Assembly (NCBI RefSeq): GCF_022836845.1
Contig: NZ_JAJNNZ010000001.1
Span: 372,001 to 436,000, forward strand
Length of the DNA stretch: 64,000 bases
Direction: 5' to 3'
Source: Vibrio gelatinilyticus
GTDB lineage: Bacteria; Pseudomonadota; Gammaproteobacteria; Enterobacterales; Vibrionaceae
This document shows, one piece after another, positions 1 to 8,485 of this stretch (positions within the stretch are counted from its first letter, which is position 1; every line of letters begins with the position of its first letter). A program made the position numbers and the translations under genes. Below the pieces are notes generated by a model, which saw only the letters and a program-made list of their open reading frames with translations, was not told the origin of the DNA and did not search any database.

Positions 1-991
1 GTCTTGATCGAATCATAACTATGAGATTCGCTTTCTCTATAGCAGAGAGCCTTTGCCAACTGAGCTGTTTTTGTAGTAACGAAGGCGTTGTAGTAAACGC
101 AAAATTCTTTTTCTTAATACTTTTGGGAAGCTTTACTTTTTTTCCTACAGAATATCTCAACGTTTGAGTAGACCACATAAAGTTGACTAACTTCTCTAGA
201 GAAACCCTTTGCTCACGCTCACCCGTATAATTGCTTTTAAACGTAAACAATCTGTAAGCACGTTTAAGGAATTCAAATTTCTCTTTTTCATTTTGACCTT
301 GAACGGTTTCACACGGAAAAGCAGTACCGATCTGTCGCAAAACCAATCTGCGACTACCATCGGTCCAGGTCCACGCACACTCTAGTCCATAAATACCAAG
401 CTCTTCTTGAAGCTTTAGTAATATCGAATCATTATCCTGTAACTGATCTCCATCTTGTTTCAGCTCCGGCCGGCTCAAAGAACCACTTGGGAGCTTATCA
501 ATAGGATTCATCTTTAACGCAGGATCTAAGTCCTGAGCTGAGCGCTTTTTTACTTCACTCCAAGACGGGGCGTTTGACCAGCTGCTGGTACTTTTTTGTG
601 CGGAGCTCGTTTTTCTCAAGACTGTTCTCGGTGAATGAGAAACAGTTGTTTCTAACTTTTTCACCTCTCTCCGTTGCTTTTTAAGAGCAGCTTCTTTCTT
701 CCTTCGAGCTTTTCGCTCCTTTTTGAGTTCACTTTTGGTTTTAAGCGTGTCGCTACTTTTTTGAGATTGAGAAGAAAGGGATTTGGGCTTTTGTTGCTTC
801 TGCTTAGTTAGTTCATTCCAAAGAAGCTCCAACTGAATTTCTTTAATGCCATCGTCAGAACGGTCATTTTGAGTAATCTTTTTTACGCGCTCTATTGCCG
901 CAGTCTCATCCTTATCGTTACTGTAGTTGTAACGAGAGAAGTCATAAACAAATTGGCTGACATTACGACTTGGATTACTCAACTTACCCAT
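1..991 (-). CDS. Hypothetical protein, lysine-rich (3' end outside window)
   Basis: An open minus-strand frame runs from an ATG at 991 to the window edge without a stop, giving 330 residues; the C-terminus is missing. It begins MGKLSNPSRNVSQFVYDF. Residues about 60-120 are very rich in Lys, Arg, Glu and Gln (repeated KKE and RRK runs) and probably form a charged helix or coiled coil. The part after about residue 190 looks globular, with several Trp and Tyr. I recognise no family. It lies downstream of the DUF262 genes on the same strand but is separated from them by 260 bp, so it probably has its own promoter. It is cargo of the Tn7-like element. Confidence 0.75.
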   Translation of the reverse strand, partial: MGKLSNPSRNVSQFVYDFSRYNYSNDKDETAAIERVKKITQNDRSDDGIKEIQLELLWNELTKQKQQKPKSLSSQSQKSSDTLKTKSELKKERKARRKKEAALKKQRREVKKLETTVSHSPRTVLRKTSSAQKSTSSWSNAPSWSEVKKRSAQDLDPALKMNPIDKLPSGSLSRPELKQDGDQLQDNDSILLKLQEELGIYGLECAWTWTDGSRRLVLRQIGTAFPCETVQGQNEKEKFEFLKRAYRLFTFKSNYTGEREQRVSLEKLVNFMWSTQTLRYSVGKKVKLPKSIKKKNFAFTTTPSLLQKQLSWQRLSAIEKANLIVMIRSR

Positions 992-1251
992 AGATTAGAC
1001 CTACCTAACGAAACTAATTTCTTTGAGAATACTGACATTTACTTCGGCATTCTTGCCAAGTTACGCCATTCCATCAAGTTAACACCTATATACAAGATAT
1101 ATAGATACCACCACATCATTTGATTATAAAATCATACAATATCTACAGTACTGACTGTTATCTAATGGCGCTAGTATTTCGTAATATTCGTTATTCTTGA
1201 CATTGCTAACCAATCCCGACACACGCACTAGCTAGGTCTAATCCGTCTTAC

Positions 1252-3171
1252 CTAGTGTTCAGCAGAGATAATATCCAGCATCAACACTTCATGTTCACGA
1301 ATGTTGGCTCGCCCAGCATCATGTGGTCCCCAATCTTTGTAACTCATCATGATAGCTTGCTTTAAACTCTCTGCTCGATTGTTCTCAATGTAGAACTTCT
1401 TCTTATCTTGCGGAGAATAATTACTAAGCCTTGAGTTACTGCTTGGTGAAATAAGGCAAAGGTTACCGAAGCGATCCACGTCCTGCATCTTACTTGCACC
1501 AGATGGGTCGGTTTGTGGGAAGTAATGTTCAACAGAAGTTCTGAATGAAAACTGAAAATCGTCGAAGTGCTTTCCAAGTTCATTTTTACCGATACCATCA
1601 AACGATTCATTGTTTGAGAGACGTTTCCACAATAAATAGTCTAAACGATTAAAAACAAAGTTTTGCACACCAGTTCCCTGATGTAACACACCGACATTAT
1701 TCTCTGTAAACTCAAGTTGAGAACCACCACAGATCTCATCAAAATACTTGTCACTCTGATTTTCAAGTGCAGCTAAGTACGAACTGCCATCAACTTCCAA
1801 TCTGTCTTCTGTAGCGAGATCGTTTAATACCCGTAAGGCGTCATTCAACCAACGCTTATATACCAAAGCAGGGTTCGATACATGGAACATTGCCAAGATC
1901 ATACGAATCTTTTCGTTGTTATCGCTACTGAAGGCATTTGGGTACTCTGGACTCAAACTATTTTTGTTTATGTAAGAGTTAAGCCTTAACAAGCTCCACT
2001 TACGCTTTTCATCGTGTTGGTCAGGCTTGATTACGTAACTATCAAACAGAATTCGACATTTAAGCAGTTCATAGACAAAAGCTTTAGCGCCAACCTTTAG
2101 ACCATCGCCTTTAGAGATAAATGCATCGATCAGCTTCTTATCATCAAGCGAAACGTTCTCTTCCGTCTTCATCAGTTTTAAGACATGAAGTAAGAAGTTT
2201 GAGAAATCGATAACCGAACCAAAGCGTTCTTCCTTCTCACGCTCGTCATCGTCAGTATTTGAGCTGGATGCCTTGTTACCGATGATTTCTCGCAGAGTCA
2301 TTGCATCTTCTTTTTGCTGCTTGCTCGTGTGCTTTTCTTGAATAGCTTCAAAGCTTATTGGCATTGTCTGCCAATCTGAGCCGAATACCTCTTTTCGTAA
2401 GTCCGATTGGAAGCCCATTTGGGTATAGCGCGTCATATTCGCACAAGCGTCCCAAACAGTGGAAAAGCAGCCTCTCTCCTCATCATTATCGAGGGTAGCC
2501 ATAAACTTCGCTTTCAAAACTTCATGCTTTTCTAGCTGCTCACCACGGTTATTCATGATCTCAAAGTAGTGGTTAAGATCAGTTTGAGGTGGAACGACGA
2601 CTCTAAGAATGGTGACGTTTTCTAATAGATACCCAAAGAACTGCTTAGTTTTCGCCTGTGTATCTAATCCTTTGGTTTTGAAGTAACGCTTGATGATGTT
2701 GAAAGCAGCATGAATGTTAGGCTCTTCTGACTCGCCATTGGTTCTGCCTGTATAGATGTCATCTAATGCTCTGGAGGATTTTGGACGACTATCAAAGGTG
2801 AGATTAATGTCTAGCCCTTCTAGCTCGCTCTCTTCGAGCACATCACAATGTTTGAGGTACGCCAACAAGATAGAGAGCGTGGTATGCCTTTGCTGTCCAT
2901 CAATGGTTTCGTACACCACATTAGATTGATGTGAATGCGATGTACGCTGATAAACTACAAGACTACCAAGATAGTACTTTACTTGTTTGGCAGTAGCAGT
3001 TTCATTCGACTGAGTAATCAGCCCTGCAGCATCACTGATATCTTGGATAAGCTGCTCAATTTCTGTCGCACCCCAAGCGTAGTTGCGCTGATAGATAGGA
3101 ATCACATATTGGGTTTTACTGTCGAAAAGTGCTCTAACGGATAACTGCTCTACTTGGTTCGAATCACTCAT
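1252..3171 (-). CDS. DUF262/DUF1524 (GmrSD-type) protein
   Basis: This 639-residue protein has the N-terminal DUF262 motifs YQRNYAW (about residues 27-33) and [13 protein letters not shown] (about 87-99), a ParB-like nucleotide-handling fold. Its C-terminal region has the DUF1524 HNH-like signature: VEHYFPQ near residue 565 and [18 protein letters not shown] about 25 residues later. Known GmrSD proteins with this layout are NTP-dependent nucleases that restrict phages with modified DNA. The start overlaps the stop of the upstream DUF262 gene by 8 bp, so the two are probably translationally coupled. They follow hsdS of the outer type I system and may be an added restriction module. The actual target is unknown. 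Confidence 0.85.
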   Translation of the reverse strand: MSDSNQVEQLSVRALFDSKTQYVIPIYQRNYAWGATEIEQLIQDISDAAGLITQSNETATAKQVKYYLGSLVVYQRTSHSHQSNVVYETIDGQQRHTTLSILLAYLKHCDVLEESELEGLDINLTFDSRPKSSRALDDIYTGRTNGESEEPNIHAAFNIIKRYFKTKGLDTQAKTKQFFGYLLENVTILRVVVPPQTDLNHYFEIMNNRGEQLEKHEVLKAKFMATLDNDEERGCFSTVWDACANMTRYTQMGFQSDLRKEVFGSDWQTMPISFEAIQEKHTSKQQKEDAMTLREIIGNKASSSNTDDDEREKEERFGSVIDFSNFLLHVLKLMKTEENVSLDDKKLIDAFISKGDGLKVGAKAFVYELLKCRILFDSYVIKPDQHDEKRKWSLLRLNSYINKNSLSPEYPNAFSSDNNEKIRMILAMFHVSNPALVYKRWLNDALRVLNDLATEDRLEVDGSSYLAALENQSDKYFDEICGGSQLEFTENNVGVLHQGTGVQNFVFNRLDYLLWKRLSNNESFDGIGKNELGKHFDDFQFSFRTSVEHYFPQTDPSGASKMQDVDRFGNLCLISPSSNSRLSNYSPQDKKKFYIENNRAESLKQAIMMSYKDWGPHDAGRANIREHEVLMLDIISAEH

Positions 3172-4510
3172 TTACACTTCCCGATTTCATTGCTTCAATA
3201 GATGCCTGCACGTCCTTCGCGTTCTTGAACTTAGGCTCTTGAATGTAAGGAGGCTGAAAGTTCAACACCTGTTGAGGGTGAACAGCTTTGCTGATTGCTC
3301 TAAACAGCCCACTACGATCCTTAGCGTGGTTATCTACCGACTCCATACCGATACGTTGTAGCTCAAGGCGAAGGAAATAACTCCAGCGATAACAAATCTG
3401 TGCCGCTTTCTCTAACTCCACATCACCGAACTTGTCGTAGTAATACATCACTGCACACAAAAATAGGTTTCGTACATAGCTATCCCCTTTACGGCTACTG
3501 CCTTTATACTTAGCGTGCTTATCGACGAATGAAGATAGCCTTGCCTCATCACCAACGAACAAGGTCGAGTGAATCGCCATGTAGTGCTGAATGTACTCAA
3601 AGAAGCGTTTACCGTTGATCATCACCTGATCAACTTGAAATGGATACCCTTTCGTTTGCTTGTCCCATTTACGTGCGGGATCAGCATTAAAAGTTTCAAT
3701 CGCATAATCAAGCGCAAGCATAGAATCTACATAGGCGTACTGAGTGTTTTCTAGGTTAATGCCTTTAAATACATCGATGTTATGGCGACTAAACTGTATG
3801 CCGTAGTCACCATCGACCCAACGGCGCATACGGAATAAGAACTCTCCCATGATAGTATGCAAATTCGCAGAGTCATCATCGGGGTTAACGCCTTGCTCCC
3901 ACAAGCTTACATGGTGCAACCTCTCTGTTTGCTCTGTCGAGTCCATCATTTCACGTAGATGGTAAGCCTTTAGCAGATCATGAGGTGCAAGCGCTTTACC
4001 ACGAGCGTTTTGCGAATCGAAAAACTGGAATGCTTCACTTAAATCATCTAGCGTAACTTGTATAAGCTCGCACTTGTTAAGAACGAAATCGAGTAGCTCT
4101 TGCTTTTCTGTATCTGGCAGACTGGCTACTCGTTCAGAGATTATTTGCGCATTATTCTTGAGGTTTTGGATACTGACCGAGGATTCAAATCTGTGCTCAA
4201 GAAGAGTTGATATGATGGTTTTCTCTTCTCCATCCAGGATAGTACAAAGCAACGTTAAGGTGAGAAGGCGCTGCTGCCCATCAACGATGTTAAGCGCGTC
4301 CTTTTTTTCGCCACTTTCCACATCTTTTCCTTGATGTAGTACCACCGTACCAAGCCGATAACATGGCTTAGTGCGGTGATTAAAGATGTCATCAATCAGT
4401 TGATTAACGTGTTTAGGTTGCCATTTGTATGGGCGTTGGTACTCAGGAATAGTGAGTTTTTGTTCCAACAACTGCGCAATGGTTTGAGGCTGATTGAAGA
4501 CTATTGCCAT
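3164..4510 (-). CDS. DUF262 protein, partner of the adjacent DUF262/DUF1524 gene
   Basis: A 448-residue protein with [10 protein letters not shown] (about residues 21-30) and [15 protein letters not shown] (about 74-88), the two signatures of DUF262. No EHxxPQ / GNL signature of DUF1524 is apparent at the C-terminus, so it resembles a stand-alone GmrS-like subunit rather than a fused GmrSD nuclease. It starts 2 bp after the hsdS stop and overlaps the next gene, so hsdM-hsdS-DUF262-DUF262 read as one operon. Such pairs occur in several defence islands; a division of labour between a sensor and a nuclease subunit is an inference. Confidence 0.83.
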   Translation of the reverse strand: MAIVFNQPQTIAQLLEQKLTIPEYQRPYKWQPKHVNQLIDDIFNHRTKPCYRLGTVVLHQGKDVESGEKKDALNIVDGQQRLLTLTLLCTILDGEEKTIISTLLEHRFESSVSIQNLKNNAQIISERVASLPDTEKQELLDFVLNKCELIQVTLDDLSEAFQFFDSQNARGKALAPHDLLKAYHLREMMDSTEQTERLHHVSLWEQGVNPDDDSANLHTIMGEFLFRMRRWVDGDYGIQFSRHNIDVFKGINLENTQYAYVDSMLALDYAIETFNADPARKWDKQTKGYPFQVDQVMINGKRFFEYIQHYMAIHSTLFVGDEARLSSFVDKHAKYKGSSRKGDSYVRNLFLCAVMYYYDKFGDVELEKAAQICYRWSYFLRLELQRIGMESVDNHAKDRSGLFRAISKAVHPQQVLNFQPPYIQEPKFKNAKDVQASIEAMKSGSVNE

Positions 4511-4512
4511 GG

Positions 4513-6312
4513 TTATACCGCCTGTTCGACAATAGCGTCTGTTACTTGTAATTGAGTGATTTGAGACTCTTTTAATCGAGCTTTTAGTTGTTCGCAGACA
4601 ACCATCAGTTCTTTAACTTTAGTAACTATACGGTGTTGTTCTTCTAGCGGTGGCATTGGCAACACAATGCTACGACTTTTTGTAACAGATATATTATCCT
4701 GACCAGCCGTACCAATCAGTTCTATACTCTGAAGGAATAACCCTGCCGTTAAATAAGTATATATATACTTATTTAATAAAGGTTCTATCGGTCGAAATAC
4801 GACTATAGCCTGATTACAATTCCATTCAGGATATGAATCAGGGATTATCGCTACTTTTCCAAGAGGTGGCCCTACGATGTTCATCACAACGTCACCAGGA
4901 TAAAGAATTGAACGGGTTAGTTTGGTTTTATGGTGTACAGAATCAACGAACTGTTCTTTATAATTGAAATCAATTTCCTGATTTCTAATATTGTAAACCT
5001 TGAGATACGGCACACCTTCACTCTCGATAAACTTATCTTTCGGAGGGGTAGAGCCAGAAGTAATACCTGTACAAATGTCATCAAAACGAGCAAAACACCA
5101 ACCATTTGCAAGCTCAAATAACTTTTCATCATCAGCAATCGGCGGCAGTGCCTTCTGCTTTTTGATTTTCTTCTCTTTAATTAACTGGGCTTTTTCTTCC
5201 CCAATACGCTCAAGCAGCTTTGCAGCAGGTTCATCATTTGGGTCTTGTGGGACAAGCTTACCCATTACCGCCAGTTGCAAGATGGTTTGTTTTAGCTGAT
5301 CGATGCTCGCTTCGGTGGTGAACAGGGTATCGAAGTGCTCCGCAACCATTTGCCAGTTTTGCATTAACTCTTCAGCATTTGCTGAGTTGGTTAGCGTGTC
5401 TAACAGCGTTGTTACCAATACCTGATGCGCTTCAATGTTGGCTTCGGTTTGTTGTTCTAGTTGGTCGCAGAGTGTCATTAGTTCATCGACTTTGGCGACG
5501 ATGCGGTGTTGTTCTTTTAAAGGTGCAACAGGAACTATTACGGATACTACTGAGCTTGTATTTAATTCGACTTGTTTCGTTGACCCAGAAACTAATGCAT
5601 TCTCATGGTCTGGTTGTATTCTAGCTTGTACCCCTGGTGCCATAATGAAACACCATAAAAATCGGCTATAGAAATTGGTTGGGCGAATGACAGTAACGTG
5701 TGAATCGGCAACGATACGCTTTTCAGGAATATTCGTAATCACATTTGCACGACCAACAGTGCCTGTACCTGTTGAATTCCATAGAATATCATTGTCTTGC
5801 AAATATCTTTCTTCCTGATATTTTTCAAGACTTTCATCAGTCACATAACGAGCAGGTGATAAATCGAATCCAGAGTTTTGCACACACTTTTGGGATACTA
5901 CTTGTACACTTCCTGATTCAGCATACTTAGGTCCTTTCCCTCGCTGAACATATGTCGTCAAATCTTGTAAATGAGCCCATTCCCAACCAACTGGTAATAC
6001 AAAACTTTTTTCTTCGTCTGATATTTCAGGTAAGTTTTTCGGCTTCTTAATCTTCTTCTCTTTGACCAACTGCGCTTTTTCTTCCGCAATTCGCTCAAGC
6101 AGTACCGATGAAGGTTCATCTGTTGAGTCCTGAGGCACTAACTTACCTCGCACAGCTAATTCTAAAATCAGCTCACGCAGCTTCTTCACACCATAAAGCT
6201 CGCGCTTTTTGCTGCTGCCACGACCAGAGGATGACTTGGCTTTAACGGTTGAGGTCCAAACGTCGATATTATCTGTTATCAACTGATTCATAGAGGTCTG
6301 TTCTACACTCAT
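4513..6312 (-). CDS. hsdS: Type I restriction specificity subunit HsdS (outer system)
   Basis: A 599-residue protein, longer than the usual 400-450. It has two target-recognition domains (about residues 105-275 and 405-580), each preceded by a near-duplicate segment: LAVRGKLVPQDSTDEPSS near residue 53 and LAVMGKLVPQDPNDEPAA near 350, each followed by a Lys/Glu-rich helix. This is the internal repeat of type I S subunits, which lets one S bind two M subunits and set a bipartite target. The N-terminal extension of about 45 residues is Ser/Lys-rich. The ATG overlaps the hsdM stop as TAATG. Because hsdM upstream is split, the subunit probably lacks its normal partner now. Confidence 0.93.
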   Translation of the reverse strand: MSVEQTSMNQLITDNIDVWTSTVKAKSSSGRGSSKKRELYGVKKLRELILELAVRGKLVPQDSTDEPSSVLLERIAEEKAQLVKEKKIKKPKNLPEISDEEKSFVLPVGWEWAHLQDLTTYVQRGKGPKYAESGSVQVVSQKCVQNSGFDLSPARYVTDESLEKYQEERYLQDNDILWNSTGTGTVGRANVITNIPEKRIVADSHVTVIRPTNFYSRFLWCFIMAPGVQARIQPDHENALVSGSTKQVELNTSSVVSVIVPVAPLKEQHRIVAKVDELMTLCDQLEQQTEANIEAHQVLVTTLLDTLTNSANAEELMQNWQMVAEHFDTLFTTEASIDQLKQTILQLAVMGKLVPQDPNDEPAAKLLERIGEEKAQLIKEKKIKKQKALPPIADDEKLFELANGWCFARFDDICTGITSGSTPPKDKFIESEGVPYLKVYNIRNQEIDFNYKEQFVDSVHHKTKLTRSILYPGDVVMNIVGPPLGKVAIIPDSYPEWNCNQAIVVFRPIEPLLNKYIYTYLTAGLFLQSIELIGTAGQDNISVTKSRSIVLPMPPLEEQHRIVTKVKELMVVCEQLKARLKESQITQLQVTDAIVEQAV

Positions 6313-7300
6313 TATTCAGCACCACCCACAGACGAATTCAGGGCTTCACCTAGAATGCCTTTAAGTTGATTACGAAGCTGAGAGATCTCTTGCTGCTGCT
6401 GTTGGTAGCTCTCTAATAACTCTTTTGGATCGTGACTAATCACTTCACCTTGATACGGGTTTTTAATATCTAGGTTGAAGTTACGCTCAATGATGTCGGC
6501 GATTGGCACTTTCCATGCGTGATTGTTCTCTACACGACTAGCAAAACCGTCATCTTCATTGCCCCACCAATCGATTTCTTGCTGGAACTCTTCGAACTTC
6601 ATTGGTTTGGTTTTGCTGTAGTTCTTCACGCCTTCTGGGTATGGGTGCTCGTAGAACCATACGTCTTTGGTTGGCTTGCCTTTGGTGAAGAATAGAATGT
6701 TGGTTTTGATGCCTGTATATGGGTTAAATACCCCATTAGGTAAACGCACGATGGTGTGCAGGTTACACTCTTCGGTTAGCATCTTTTTGATTTTGGTTTT
6801 AACGCCTTCACCAAACAAGGTGCCGTCTGGCAGTACTACGCCTGCTCGACCGTTGTTTTCATCAAGCACTTCAATAATAAGCTGTAAGAACAGATCGGCA
6901 GTTTCACGCGTCTGCATTTCGGCTGGGAAGTTCTTTTCAATGCCGTCTTCTTCTGTACCACCAAACGGAGGGTTAGTCGCAATCACATTGATGTTGCTGT
7001 CCCAGCTTGAAAGCGGTTTGTTTAGCGTATTGCCGTGTTTGATTTGTACTGGTACTTCAATGCCGTGCAGCATCATGTTGGTGATGCACAGTAGGTGTGG
7101 CAGTTGTTTCTTCTCGACACCATGAATCTGCTTTTGCAGTGTTTGGTGATCCGCTGCAGTTTTCACGTAGTTGTCTTTCACATGGTCAAACGAACATGCA
7201 AGGAAGCCGCCCGTCCCCGTTGCTGGGTCCATAATCGCTTCGCCCAGTTTTGGGTCTAAGCGGTTTACGATGAAGCGTGTAACAGCACGAGGCGTGTAGA
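6312..7300 (-). pseudogene. hsdM: hsdM of outer type I system, 3' fragment (interrupted)
   Basis: This fragment holds the last 327 or so residues of a type I N6-adenine methyltransferase, starting at TPRAVTRFIVNRLDPK. It carries the SAM-binding motif DPATGTGGFL and the catalytic motif ATNPPFGG. The first 165 residues are encoded at 24625-24131. The two parts meet exactly within the conserved GEFYTP codons at copies of TGTAGA, giving a rebuilt protein of about 492 residues, normal for HsdM. The open frame continues to an ATG at 7346 inside the nested element, so a 344-residue truncated protein could in principle be made, but it would lack the N-terminal helical domain. Confidence 0.92.
7295..7300. 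repeat. Left copy of 6-bp direct repeat TGTAGA at nested-element junction
   Basis: TGTAGA here matches the copy at 24130-24135. Deleting everything between, with one copy, restores hsdM in frame (GEFY-TPRAV). Immediately inside both copies, reading inward, the sequence is TAATG (TAATGGA here, TAATGCC at the other end), a short inverted repeat as expected at tyrosine-recombinase crossover sites. Confidence 0.85.
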
Positions 7301-7323
7301 TAATGGAATTTTGGGACTTTCCG

Positions 7324-7373
7324 AAAACTGTTACACCTACATCCAATAAGGCTTCAAATGGTGTAACAGTTTT
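7324..7373. repeat. Perfect 14-bp inverted repeat near left end of nested element
   Basis: AAAACTGTTACACC at 7324-7337 is the exact reverse complement of GGTGTAACAGTTTT at 7360-7373, with a 22-bp spacer. It starts 24 bp inside the nested-element boundary and is non-coding for element genes. It could be a binding site for a recombinase or for the small TnpC-like protein. The long spacer makes a simple terminator less likely. Confidence 0.8.
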
Positions 7374-7427
7374 AAGTCAATTATCGCCCAGTACACTCTT
7401 AAAACGGAATGGGCGCAGTGGATTTTG

Positions 7428-8078
7428 TTACTTATATGGTAGCGGTGGAAGTATTTTCGCTTTTAACTCGTCGACAGAATACGGTGGTGATTTACGGTGG
7501 AGCATCGCATGGCAGTTTGGACAAACAGGCACTAAATCCTTAATTGGATCTACTTGGTATTCTTCGTCAATATCAGAGAGGGGAACGATATGATGTACGT
7601 GTATAAAATCACGCCCTATATCACCATAAACATCGGAAAAGTTGAAATTACAGACTTGGCAAATCGCTTTGTAGTGCTCAATGCACGCCTCCCTTGCTTT
7701 GGGGTTCCTCTCAAACTTATTAACAGTAACTTTCTTTGATGAGCCTTCATATTGATCTTCTATCTCGTCAGGATAAACAGAAACATCTACCTGCTTTGAG
7801 TAAGCGAGAAACTGTAGGTAAGCGTGCATCGCAGACTTACAATTCCTTCTAGAACCATCTGGCATATCCGTATCCAACAGGCAACCATCAATCTTGCGAA
7901 CATCAGCCTCTGTTGCGACTGTCTTTGAGGTTATATTAATGCCAATGTGATTGGTGATATTGTTCAAATAGTCGATATAACTCGTCGCTGTACCTGTTGT
8001 CAGCCTGCGTTCTTTTTCGTGAACAAGGAAATACTTGAATTCTCTTTCTTGCTCGATCATATGGCGACTCCTTGTCAC
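7428..8078 (-). CDS. HNH endonuclease domain protein
   Basis: A 216-residue protein. The C-terminal half has a McrA-like HNH fold: a CQVC knuckle (about residue 141), HVHHIVPLSDI (about 163-173) and DLVPVCPNCHAMLH (about 184-197), giving two CxxC pairs and the HH...N...H catalytic set. The N-terminal 110 residues are helical and unassigned. It reads with the recombinase genes, 14 bp after the DUF6262-like gene, so it is probably the last gene of that operon. It may be a restriction nuclease or may assist element transfer; the sequence does not say which. An alternative ATG lies six codons downstream (MIEQEREF). Confidence 0.85.
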   Translation of the reverse strand: MTRSRHMIEQEREFKYFLVHEKERRLTTGTATSYIDYLNNITNHIGINITSKTVATEADVRKIDGCLLDTDMPDGSRRNCKSAMHAYLQFLAYSKQVDVSVYPDEIEDQYEGSSKKVTVNKFERNPKAREACIEHYKAICQVCNFNFSDVYGDIGRDFIHVHHIVPLSDIDEEYQVDPIKDLVPVCPNCHAMLHRKSPPYSVDELKAKILPPLPYK

Positions 8079-8092
8079 TATTATATTTCAGG

Positions 8093-8485
8093 TTAACCCA
8101 CAAACTTCAAACGCTCAGCAAAGTCATTTCGCTCCGCAAGCACTTGATCATACATTGAATAAACCTGCTGAATATGCTCCCAAAGCTGCTCGTTTTGCTT
8201 TTGGTACGAGCAAGCCATCAACTCCGCTTCTTCTTGTTTTTGCTTTGCCTTATCGAGCTTAGACTTCAGCTTCTCAACCTCTGTCGTAACCTCAATCTGT
8301 TCCTTTCGACTTTGCTGTGTCTCTTTAGCAGCCTGAATACGCACCTTTAACTCAGGATAACGATTATAAATTAGAGCATTAGAAACACCTGCCTTTGCTG
8401 CTACTCGGCTCACATTTATCTTTTCGCCTGTCGCAATCATCTCGGTCACAATGGCTTCAAGTTGCTCTCTTGTTTCAGTTTCCAT
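8093..8485 (-). CDS. Small helix-turn-helix/coiled-coil protein, Tn554 TnpC-like
   Basis: A 130-residue protein. Residues about 20-50 (INVSRVAAKAGVSNALIYNR) look like a TetR-type helix-turn-helix, followed by a long Glu/Lys/Gln coiled coil to the C-terminus. This is the layout of the small third protein (TnpC, DUF6262-like) that accompanies paired tyrosine recombinases in Tn554-type elements, where it is known to influence frequency and orientation of transposition. Its ATG overlaps the stop of the upstream recombinase as TAATG, indicating coupled translation. It may correspond to the small protein of Gamma-Mobile-Trio systems. Binding to the nearby 14-bp inverted repeat is an inference. Confidence 0.78.
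   Translation of the reverse strand: METETREQLEAIVTEMIATGEKINVSRVAAKAGVSNALIYNRYPELKVRIQAAKETQQSRKEQIEVTTEVEKLKSKLDKAKQKQEEAELMACSYQKQNEQLWEHIQQVYSMYDQVLAERNDFAERLKFVG

Noticed and set aside
869..1123. 84-codon plus-strand open frame near the left edge
   Set aside because: Most of it is antisense to the well-formed minus-strand 330-residue frame and its composition (Leu/Ile-rich, no ribosome site) is not gene-like.
7301..7346. ATG at 7346 as the true start of an hsdM gene
   Set aside because: Residues before TPRAV come from the nested element, and the missing N-terminal domain is encoded at 24625-24131. It is a fragment, though it may be translated.
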